From contig CAIOUK010000169.1 of assembly GCA_903861445.1 (NCBI GenBank), forward strand, positions 1 to 8,728: 8,728 nucleotides of DNA, read 5' to 3'. The notes under the pieces are model-generated. The model saw only the letters and a program-made list of their open reading frames with translations. It searched no databases and was not told where the DNA came from. Source of the stretch: an uncultured Verrucomicrobia subdivision 3 bacterium. GTDB taxonomy: Bacteria > Verrucomicrobiota > Verrucomicrobiia > Limisphaerales > UBA11358. Shown piece after piece: positions 1-5,967 of this stretch. The stretch's first letter is position 1; every line of letters begins with the position of its first letter. The translations under genes and the position numbers were made by a program.

Positions 1-1
1 C

Positions 2-2281
2 ATCCACGCCACCGGCCCGGTCGTGGTAGCCGATCCTGCTGCTTTCCCCCGCGTTTCTATCAAGCCAAACGAAACGAACGCCGAGGTAAAAATCCGCTTC
101 TTTGCCGCGAATACCTCCGACAAAAAGCAGCACGCCGAACTGCTCATCACCATCCGCAATCCTGACCGCGCGGCCACTGTCGCCACGCTGAAGCATACGG
201 TCGAACTTGAGCCGCGCTCCCGCCAGGAAATTATTTTGACGCCGGATAATTTCCCCGCGCTTCGACTCAAGCAACCGTCGCTCTGGTGGCCAGCGCATTA
301 CGGCACGCAACCACTCTATCATCTGGAAGTCACCGCCACGACCGGCGGCCAGCCGAGCAGCACCGCTGCGAGCCGCTTCGGCGTGCGCGAGGTCGGCAGC
401 TATCTCCTGCCCAGCGGTGGCCGGGCATTCACCGTCAACGGCCGGCCGATTCGCATCACCGGCGGCGCGTGGGTTTCCGATTTTCTGCTCAGCTGGAGCG
501 CCCAGCGCTACCGCGACGAGGCGCGGCTGATGGCCGAAGGCGGCGCGACGCTGGTGCGCATGAACGGTTGCAGCATCATGCCGCCGGAGGTTTTTCTCGA
601 TGCATGCGACGAATACGGTTTGTTGACCTGGCAGGATTTGAGCCGCACTTCCGCCACCGGCGAAGGGAGCGAGAAACACTGGAACCCGCACCCGAAAAAT
701 TGCGATCCGGCGGTGTTCATGGACAACATGACGGACTTCATCCTCCGCGCCCGGGGGCATAGTTGCGTCCTGCTTTGGTGCGGCAGCAACGAAGTGCCGT
801 CCCAGGATGAGATTGGCAAGGCTCTGCAAGACGAGGTGATGCCGGCGCTGGATGATTCCCGGATTTTCATCATCTCCTCAGACTGGCAGCCCGGCTGGGC
901 AAAGACGCCGGTTAAAACGTATTCCGGCGGGCCGTGGAGTATGGAACGGCTACCGAAATACTACGGGCTTTACGACACCAACCGCGATTTCACGAGCAAG
1001 AATGAAATCGGCTTGCCTTCATTGCCGCCGCTCAACAGCCTGGCGAAGGCGATCCCTGATTTCAATGAGCCGTGGGACGAATTCTTTCCGCTCAATCTCG
1101 CGATGAGTTATCACGATGCCGTCGGTGGCGGCAATGCCAGGTTTAAGAACTATGTCCAAATCATGCACGAAGACATCGGCCTGCCCTCATCCATCGCCGA
1201 AATGTTGCGCTGGGGCGACCTCTACAACAACCAAGCCTACCGCACGATTTTTGAGGCTGGCAACCGCGCCCGGCCAAGAAACAATCTCAACACCTTGTGG
1301 AAAAGCAACGCCGCGTGGTTGAGTTTCATGTGGCAGATTTTCGATTGGTATCTGCGGCCCAATGCCGGCTACTACACGATGAAGTCCGCGTTGAAACCGT
1401 TGCATGTGCAGTTCAGTCATGACAATCAGAGTGTGCAGGTCATCAGCACGCTTGCCGAAGACCAGAAGGTAAAAGTCATCGCCACCGTTATGACCGCTGC
1501 GGGAAAAACTGTCGGTAGCCGTTCATGGAACGCCACGATTAAAGCCGACCAATCCGTGCCCGTCGGCGACCTGAAGGAAATCATGCCGGATGGTCCGCTA
1601 TACTTCATCGCGCTGGATTTGCTGGATGCTTCGGGAACCAAGCTCGACCGCACCGTGACATGGACGCAGGCCAAAACCAAATGGCAGGAACTCCTCCAAT
1701 TGCCGCCGGTGGACTTGGTGGCCAAGGTGATTCACTCGCGCCAATCTGGTGACGAGCAACTCTACGAACTGGCCGTGAAAAATCAGGGCGCTGTTCCCGC
1801 CGTCAACGTGATGCTCGAACTTACCGACGGCGCGTTTGGTGAAGAAATCCTGCCATCGTTTTGGAGCGACAATGCGCTGACACTTATGCCCAGCGAAACC
1901 GCATCCGTCCAAGTGCGGGTGCGCCGCGCTGCGTTGCCCAAGGCGCCGCATTTTGTCGCTGAAGGATTGAACGTGAACCCCGCGAGCTGGAGCGCGGACA
2001 CTGGCAAAGTTAGCAAAATGCAACTACCTGTCGCCAAACTAAGTGTCAGTGATGACAAAGCTGGCGCGCTGCTGCATTTCTCCACTCAACGGCTCAAGCA
2101 AGGTGGCACGCGCCTCACCACCGGCCCGGTCGCGCTCAAGCTCGACGGAAAACTGCTCCGCTTTCTGTCCATCGCCGCCAGTCGCGGTCAGGAAATTTCC
2201 GGGCGCGTCCAGTTGCCGCCGTTGTCGCCGGGCCAGCACCGGATTGAATTGGGGGATTGCGTCATTACAACGATACATTAA
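2..2281 (+). CDS. GH2 glycoside hydrolase, exo-beta-glucosaminidase/beta-mannosidase type (5' end outside window)
   Basis: This enzyme should hydrolyse a non-reducing terminal beta-linked sugar with retention of configuration. The frame is open to the window edge and begins in HATGPVVVADP, which matches the end of the GH2 N-terminal sugar-binding domain, so roughly the first 200 residues are missing and the GTG at 23 is not the true start. Numbering from that GTG: an Ig-like domain (about 10-125), ending in FGVREVG; the TIM barrel (about 130-460); and C-terminal beta domains to 752. The acid/base Glu is E257 in LLWCGSNE and the nucleophile is probably E328 in SKNEIGLPSLPP. The segment FMWQIFDWYLRPNAGYY (about 435-451) followed by KPLHVQFS resembles CsxA-type exo-beta-D-glucosaminidases, while NEIGLPSLP is closer to beta-mannosidases, so substrate is unsettled. 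No signal peptide can be judged. GH2 membership is firm; the specificity is inference. Confidence 0.9.
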   Translation: MHATGPVVVADPAAFPRVSIKPNETNAEVKIRFFAANTSDKKQHAELLITIRNPDRAATVATLKHTVELEPRSRQEIILTPDNFPALRLKQPSLWWPAHYGTQPLYHLEVTATTGGQPSSTAASRFGVREVGSYLLPSGGRAFTVNGRPIRITGGAWVSDFLLSWSAQRYRDEARLMAEGGATLVRMNGCSIMPPEVFLDACDEYGLLTWQDLSRTSATGEGSEKHWNPHPKNCDPAVFMDNMTDFILRARGHSCVLLWCGSNEVPSQDEIGKALQDEVMPALDDSRIFIISSDWQPGWAKTPVKTYSGGPWSMERLPKYYGLYDTNRDFTSKNEIGLPSLPPLNSLAKAIPDFNEPWDEFFPLNLAMSYHDAVGGGNARFKNYVQIMHEDIGLPSSIAEMLRWGDLYNNQAYRTIFEAGNRARPRNNLNTLWKSNAAWLSFMWQIFDWYLRPNAGYYTMKSALKPLHVQFSHDNQSVQVISTLAEDQKVKVIATVMTAAGKTVGSRSWNATIKADQSVPVGDLKEIMPDGPLYFIALDLLDASGTKLDRTVTWTQAKTKWQELLQLPPVDLVAKVIHSRQSGDEQLYELAVKNQGAVPAVNVMLELTDGAFGEEILPSFWSDNALTLMPSETASVQVRVRRAALPKAPHFVAEGLNVNPASWSADTGKVSKMQLPVAKLSVSDDKAGALLHFSTQRLKQGGTRLTTGPVALKLDGKLLRFLSIAASRGQEISGRVQLPPLSPGQHRIELGDCVITTIH

Positions 2282-2637
2282 GCCAACTCACGGCTGATAA
2301 TTGAGATATTCCCACCGGCCTTCGGCATGCTTCCATTACCGTGATTTTTGCTCCGGCGAGGGCGGATATTTCTCCGCCCGCTTTAATCCAGTCGGGCTAC
2401 GCCAGCCTTCCACCGGAACCTTGAGTAGAAGCAAAACAACAAACTGAAATATCCCAAGCCATCTGTGAGTGGTCATTTGTGATCAATCACGAGTTACCCG
2501 TTTTTGCCACATATATTGCTGACTCGCAGACTCTAGCTGACTGTATTAAGAGTCAGGCAAACCTTGCCGCAGCTACGACACATATAACTTCAAAGGATAG
2601 TGTTACGGCGCGTGCTTGTAGTAAAACAGCGATTCCC
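2282..2637. other. Intergenic stretch downstream of the GH2 gene
   Basis: I see no convincing gene here on either strand. It contains the GC-rich hairpin at 2360-2379 and two small inverted repeats: CTGACT/AGTCAG (2537-2542 and 2551-2556) and GGCAA/TTGCC (2556-2560 and 2564-2568). A second CTGACTC copy at 2519-2525 can also pair with GAGTCAG at 2550-2556, giving competing folds. No T-tract follows these, so they are not clear terminators. Frames are interrupted by many stops. Confidence 0.5.
2360..2379 (+). terminator. Possible terminator hairpin after the GH2 gene
   Basis: A perfect 7-bp GC-rich stem, GGGCGGA (2360-2366) and TCCGCCC (2373-2379), closes a 6-nt loop 79 nt after the GH2 stop codon. 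It is followed by GCTTTAAT, only a three-base T run, so an intrinsic terminator is plausible but weak. It lies in the right orientation and place for ending the GH2 transcript. Confidence 0.35.
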
Positions 2638-2808
2638 TCATAGCGTCGGCACCACCCGGTAGAATACCGGCGGGCTGGGAGGCGCGGTATCCGTATAAGT
2701 CGCGGTAGTGGCAGATAATTGTCCTCCCTCACTTTGTTTAAAAGGTGGCGGCACCCAACCCAAAGGATGCCCCCACCCACCCATAACTCGGATATTACAT
2801 CCGGTTCC
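2638..2808 (-). pseudogene. C-terminal relic of a secreted protein (Fn3-like tail)
   Basis: Read on the - strand, an open stretch of 56 codons ends at a TGA (2638-2640). Its last 39 residues read WVPPPFKQSEGGQLS, then ATTATYTDTAPP, then SPPVFYRVVPTL. This TYTDT...FYRVV ending is the typical last strand pair of fibronectin-III-like or related beta-sandwich tails in secreted Verrucomicrobiota and Planctomycetota proteins, where FYRVV.P just before the stop is common. There is an in-frame stop at 2809-2811 and only one internal ATG, at residue 9, so nothing resembling the N-terminal body or a signal peptide remains. I interpret it as a decayed gene end. It starts 37 nt downstream of the LuxR-type gene on the same strand. 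The family assignment rests on pattern memory; a short expressed peptide is less likely. Confidence 0.5.
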
Positions 2809-2833
2809 TCAGTGACGGAACCCAAACCGTCAC
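2803..2833 (-). repeat. Two overlapping, mutually exclusive inverted repeats after the LuxR-type gene
   Basis: GGTTCC (2803-2808) can pair with GGAACC (2817-2822), and GTGACGG (2812-2818) can pair with CCGTCAC (2827-2833). The two stems share bases 2817-2818 and interleave, so only one can form. They sit 12 nt beyond the LuxR-type stop codon on its transcript strand. No T-tract follows either stem, so a standard intrinsic terminator is not supported. Confidence 0.4.
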
Positions 2834-2845
2834 GAAGTCGTTAAA

Positions 2846-3220
2846 TCAGCCTAAAATCTTTTCGCCAGGCTCTGAGGATGCACCACAAGTCGGACATCTT
2901 TTATCCGTGAATCCTGGCAGCAAGCCCTCCCGCAAAATCATCGCTTTGACCATCGCCCGGTTCCGCACTCCCAGCTTCTTACAAATCCGCCGCACCTGGT
3001 CAGTGATCGTGGGATAGCTTATTTGCAAAATTTCCGCCATCTTCCGCTCTGATCGGCCCGCTTTAATCATTGCCATCAAAGCTACCTCCTCTTGACTCAA
3101 GCCATACGCCACCAACCACGTCTCCGGTTCAGAGTTGTTTATTTTTAAGGTTAAATTGACCTGGGTGTTTTTCATCTTCCAAATTTCCGGTCCTGGCTCA
3201 CGGATACGGCCGCCGCTCAT
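2846..3220 (-). CDS. Small orphan LuxR/GerE-type HTH regulator with CPTCG tail
   Basis: This is a probable cytoplasmic DNA-binding transcription factor. From about residue 40 to 100 it fits the GerE/LuxR-family HTH: YGLSQEEVALMAMIKAGRSE, MAEILQISYPTITDQV as the helix-turn-helix, and KKLGVRNRAM closing the domain. At 124 aa it is only a DNA-binding domain plus short tails; no receiver, autoinducer or ATP-binding domain precedes it. The C-terminus has one CPTCG knuckle (C109, C112), half of a usual zinc ribbon. The start is uncertain: the ATG at 3220 has no visible Shine-Dalgarno sequence, and residue 16 (ATG at 3175, preceded by GGAAATTTGGAAG) gives 109 aa and begins MKNTQV, which I find equally or more credible. 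Its upstream neighbour on the same strand is a PEP-CTERM relic ending 36 nt before the longer start. Target genes cannot be read from the sequence. Confidence 0.8.
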   Translation of the reverse strand: MSGGRIREPGPEIWKMKNTQVNLTLKINNSEPETWLVAYGLSQEEVALMAMIKAGRSERKMAEILQISYPTITDQVRRICKKLGVRNRAMVKAMILREGLLPGFTDKRCPTCGASSEPGEKILG

Positions 3221-3256
3221 AGCTGGAAAGCAAAAGCGGCAGGCTATCCTTGTAAA

Positions 3257-3460
3257 TCATTTTTTCATCTGCCACGCCCACTTCAGGACGGTGAGCGCCA
3301 GCAGCATGGCGGCAAACGTGACCAGCGCCAGCGTCACTGGTTCCGGCACCGCCGCCAGCGTCGTGAGGTTGACGTTGAAGCCCGTCAACGTCGAGGTCGC
3401 CCCCGGACTCAAATCCGCAAAAAACAATGTCCAATATCCGCTTGCTCCGCTGTTTTGTTT
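3257..3460 (-). pseudogene. C-terminal relic of a PEP-CTERM protein
   Basis: On the - strand a 67-codon open stretch ends at a TGA (3257-3259). It reads SGASGYWTLFFADLSPG, then ATSTLTGFNVNLTTLAA, then the VPEP motif (3338-3349), a hydrophobic helix of about 20 residues (VTLALVTFAAMLLALTVL) and the basic end KWAWQMKK. PEP-CTERM signals are recognised by exosortase for sorting to the cell surface in exopolysaccharide-producing bacteria, and the WTLFFADLSPG...STL block is typical of verrucomicrobial members. The body of the protein is missing: three in-frame stops lie within about 30 nt upstream (the nearest at 3461-3463), and Met occurs only inside the helix and near the end. It is therefore a truncated gene end, not a functional gene. 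The terminal basic patch is K-rich with two Trp rather than the more usual Arg run. Confidence 0.75.
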
Positions 3461-3492
3461 TTAAGGTTTTTACTAAATGCGGCGAACCAGTC

Positions 3493-3508
3493 AAAAAAAT
3501 ATTTTTTT
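3493..3508. repeat. Perfect A7-TA-T7 palindrome
   Basis: Seven A, then TA, then seven T make a perfect 16-nt palindrome in otherwise GC-rich DNA. It lies 33 nt upstream of the point where the PEP-CTERM relic loses its reading frame. It could be a rigid, bent A-tract region or a site near an old breakpoint; the sequence alone does not decide. Confidence 0.4.
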
Positions 3509-3896
3509 GGCACTTATCCATTATGTGTATAGGTTGGAGCGCCGGCCGACCTTTTATTCTTTGAACTTGAGCCAACCCGTGGCCAAGCATCTGCAAGGGG
3601 AGATTTTGCGTCCCCCGTTATCACCACCTTCGAACAAGCCGGCGCCGGTTTTCTCAAGTTGACCGGCCCCGTTTTAATTTCCGGTTATGGTGCCAGCCAG
3701 CAACACAGCTGGTGATCAACTGAATGCCTCTGCCACCCGCAACTTATTCCGCCGCCAACTGTCCGGACATCACGAGCAAAGGAACCCTCGTCGTTCGTTA
3801 AAGGAATCTGCCATTGCTTTTTGGATCAACATTACAACGCTCGCAGAAATTTAATCGCCGCACCCGGCTTCAGTTAAAGCCGTGATCACCGATCGG

Positions 3897-3968
3897 AGCA
3901 TTTCTACCAAAGTCACCGCGATAGGATACCATCGCCCCTTAAAGCATTTCCATCAAACCTGTAGCGAT
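3897..3968. repeat. Imperfect 26-nt direct repeat pair, 46-nt period
   Basis: Copy 1 (3897-3922) and copy 2 (3943-3968) share AGCATTTC at the left end, CAAA in the middle and GCGAT at the right end, with the remaining positions diverged. Copy 1 also ends in GCGAT that can pair with ATCGC at 3930-3934. The pair may belong to a longer non-coding repeat unit spanning roughly 3880-4030, but only one locus is visible here. Confidence 0.4.
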
Positions 3969-4078
3969 GTGCCTTTGGTTCCAAAGAACAGCGGTCTGAG
4001 GGTTAGAGCCGCGGCCATCTTTATTTTTAATTCTTGTGATCAGTGTAGGGATTTGTCGGCGCGTGATGCAGGCAATCC

Positions 4079-5962
4079 TTAGTTGACGGTTTTTATTCCG
4101 TTGGCCTTGAGCAAAGCCTTCGCCTCCTCGATGCGCCGTTTCAAATCCTCGGCTTTGAGCGCGTTGATCAACTCGCCTTGTTCTGCTCGATCAATGACTC
4201 CGGCCAGCTTGGGTTTTTTGCCCGTGTAGATTTCATACATGTCGGCCAGCGACCACGAGTCGTTGCGCTGACACGCCAACGGGATGCCGGAGGTTTTGAG
4301 GTTCTCCATCGGGTTGCGGCTCCAGGCATGGCGGAAATAGAGGGGCTCCGGCACCAGCGGGCTGGTCAGCACGATGGATTTGTTGTCATAACTGGGTGCG
4401 CCGGGTTTACCTTCGTTTTTGTTCACCCACTGGGCTTGGGCGGGCTGGAAATGACCGTCCTTGCCGGCAATGGCGAAACCGAGGATGGGACCATCATAGT
4501 AGGGAGTCACATCGCTGTCCAATTTGAGGACGAGCTTGCCGTTGGTTGGGGTCACCTCCTGGATCTGCGGCGGCAGCCAGCGGATGTTCTTGCCATACTG
4601 CGTGGTCAGGGCCCAGGACGCGATGCGCTCGCCCACCGGAATTTTGATCTGCGGATGATAAAATGCGCGGTGCTGGTCGAAGCTGTCGGCAAAGCCGATG
4701 GTCTTGTCTCCGGCCTTGCGCAGATTGAGGAATGTCTGATAGTGCGCTTCGCGGATGTAGGTGCCCTCGTCAACCATCTTGGGCAGGAAGTTTTCCAGCG
4801 ACTGGGGTTCGCCTTCCGTCTCCTGTGAGATGATGCCAAACGGCATGGTCGGATCGTTGAAGACCGCACGCCACGCCTTGATCATCTCGGGGAAGACCTG
4901 GGCATACATCACGTGGCCGTTGGGCACCATGGCGTTGTTGTATCCCTGATGCCAGATCGCACCCTTGACAGCCAGACCGGCCAGCGGAGCGAGCGTGCCG
5001 GCATAACAGTTAGCCGGACGATTCATGTCCATTGCGGGACCGGGTTGCAGATCGGTTGGCACCACAAGATTCGGGGGAATCGGTTTGCCTTCGGCCTTCA
5101 TGCGGGCAACCTGATCGTTATACCCCTTGATCCGCGCTTCGAGGTTCTTCTTCGGATCGTAATCCGCGACCTTCTTGTCCCATTCCGCCAGCACGGCCTT
5201 GACCTCGGGTGTGTTGATTGACTTCAGCACATTCATCGGCGTCCAAGTCTCAAGACAGGTGCCGCCCCGCGAGACGTCGAGAATGCCGATCGGGATCTGC
5301 GTCGCCATGTAGATGCGGCGGGCGAAAATGTAGCCGATGGTCGGCAGATTGTGGGCCGTCTCGGGCGCGACGACGTCCCAGAAACCCTGACGGAGGTGAC
5401 TCTTGTCCCAATCACTCCACCGATACCAACGCGGAAACGCGTTCCGGACCTCGGGTCCGCAGATCTGCGGGGCCTTGAGCAGGCGCATTTTGTCGAAGTT
5501 GGCGGAGATGACTTCAAGCAGGCCCCCTTCGGACCTGCGCAGCGGGAACTCCATGTTACTTTGGCCGGCCATCAACCAGACATCACCGATGAGGATGTTC
5601 TCCATCTCGATCTTCCTAGACTTGCCTAGCACCACCAAGCGCTGCGCCTGCGAATTGGCCGCCTGCGCCGCAAACTCCACCTTCCATGACCGGTTGGCCG
5701 CGGCTGTGACAGACTGCGTCTTGCCACCAAAGGTCACGCTGATTTTTTCACCGGGCTGCGCCCAACCCCACACGCGGATCGGCTTGTCACGTTGAATGAC
5801 CATGTTGGACTGGAACGCATTATGAACGCACAAGTCGGTGTCGATGGCCGGCGTGTCGATGCGGTCCTTGCCTGGTGTCAGTTTTTCCTGCGCCCGGGCA
5901 GTCATGGTCAGGAGCGCTGCAGCCAATCCGGCCAGCATGATGATGTGTTGTGTTTTTTTCAT
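4079..5962 (-). CDS. Sialate O-acetylesterase-like SGNH hydrolase, exported
   Basis: This is likely an exported esterase that removes O-acetyl groups from sugars. A Sec signal peptide is clear: MKK, a hydrophobic core to about residue 20, then TARA before Q25. A beta-sandwich domain follows (about 45-115, with QRDKPIRVWGWAQPGE typical of the family), then the SGNH domain with the nucleophile S135 in MAGQSNMEFP. Family members usually carry SWGGT.xEAW and WYQGESNA; here these read SRGGTCLETW (231-240) and IWHQGYNNAM (336-345). The catalytic His is probably H436 in FYHPQIKIPVGERIA. The C-terminal 50 residues are charged and helical. Length (627 aa) is normal for the family. It starts 5 nt after the stop of the upstream gene with no good Shine-Dalgarno, suggesting translational coupling. 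The natural substrate may not be sialic acid: the family acts on various acetylated glycans. Family call firm, substrate inferred. Confidence 0.88.
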   Translation of the reverse strand: MKKTQHIIMLAGLAAALLTMTARAQEKLTPGKDRIDTPAIDTDLCVHNAFQSNMVIQRDKPIRVWGWAQPGEKISVTFGGKTQSVTAAANRSWKVEFAAQAANSQAQRLVVLGKSRKIEMENILIGDVWLMAGQSNMEFPLRRSEGGLLEVISANFDKMRLLKAPQICGPEVRNAFPRWYRWSDWDKSHLRQGFWDVVAPETAHNLPTIGYIFARRIYMATQIPIGILDVSRGGTCLETWTPMNVLKSINTPEVKAVLAEWDKKVADYDPKKNLEARIKGYNDQVARMKAEGKPIPPNLVVPTDLQPGPAMDMNRPANCYAGTLAPLAGLAVKGAIWHQGYNNAMVPNGHVMYAQVFPEMIKAWRAVFNDPTMPFGIISQETEGEPQSLENFLPKMVDEGTYIREAHYQTFLNLRKAGDKTIGFADSFDQHRAFYHPQIKIPVGERIASWALTTQYGKNIRWLPPQIQEVTPTNGKLVLKLDSDVTPYYDGPILGFAIAGKDGHFQPAQAQWVNKNEGKPGAPSYDNKSIVLTSPLVPEPLYFRHAWSRNPMENLKTSGIPLACQRNDSWSLADMYEIYTGKKPKLAGVIDRAEQGELINALKAEDLKRRIEEAKALLKANGIKTVN

Positions 5963-5967
5963 GTCTG

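Larger units (their letters stand above)
3461..4078. other. Gene-poor intergenic stretch between the relics and the esterase gene
   Basis: I recognise no intact gene in these 618 nt. The stretch contains an A/T palindrome (3493-3508), a GC palindrome CCGGCGCCGG (3639-3648), and an imperfect 26-nt direct repeat (3897-3922 and 3943-3968). A + strand frame open from 3533 to its stop at 3716-3718 contains FEQAGAGFLKLTGPVLISGY, faintly like an autotransporter-associated beta-strand repeat, but this is not strong enough to call a gene. A 66-codon + frame (3882-4082) has no clear start signal and overlaps the direct repeats. No strong terminator for the esterase gene, which ends at 4079 on the - strand, is visible. 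Confidence 0.5.

Noticed and set aside
508..873. A 121-codon - frame inside the GH2 gene
   Set aside because: Antisense to the GH2 catalytic barrel, including the acid/base motif.
2553..2825. A 90-codon - frame over the Fn3-like relic
   Set aside because: The neighbouring frame reads the recognisable TYTDT...FYRVV ending; this one has no family resemblance.
3198..3596. A 132-codon open frame on the - strand with an ATG start
   Set aside because: It covers the PEP-CTERM relic in another frame; the relic's own frame gives the VPEP motif and hydrophobic helix, while this one gives a low-complexity Gly/Ala/His-rich product.
2282..4078. Insertion sequence or CRISPR array in the gene-poor region
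   Set aside because: No transposase-like frame, no flanking terminal inverted repeats with target duplications, and no regularly spaced repeats; the only direct repeat is a single imperfect pair.
3882..4082. A 66-codon + frame that could be called a small hypothetical protein
   Set aside because: No ribosome site, unusual composition, overlap with imperfect repeats and with the 3' end of the esterase gene; more likely non-coding repeat DNA.
4178..4828. A 216-codon open frame on the + strand
   Set aside because: It lies wholly antisense to the esterase gene, which has a recognisable catalytic domain; the + frame translation resembles no family and is a by-product of GC-rich coding DNA.
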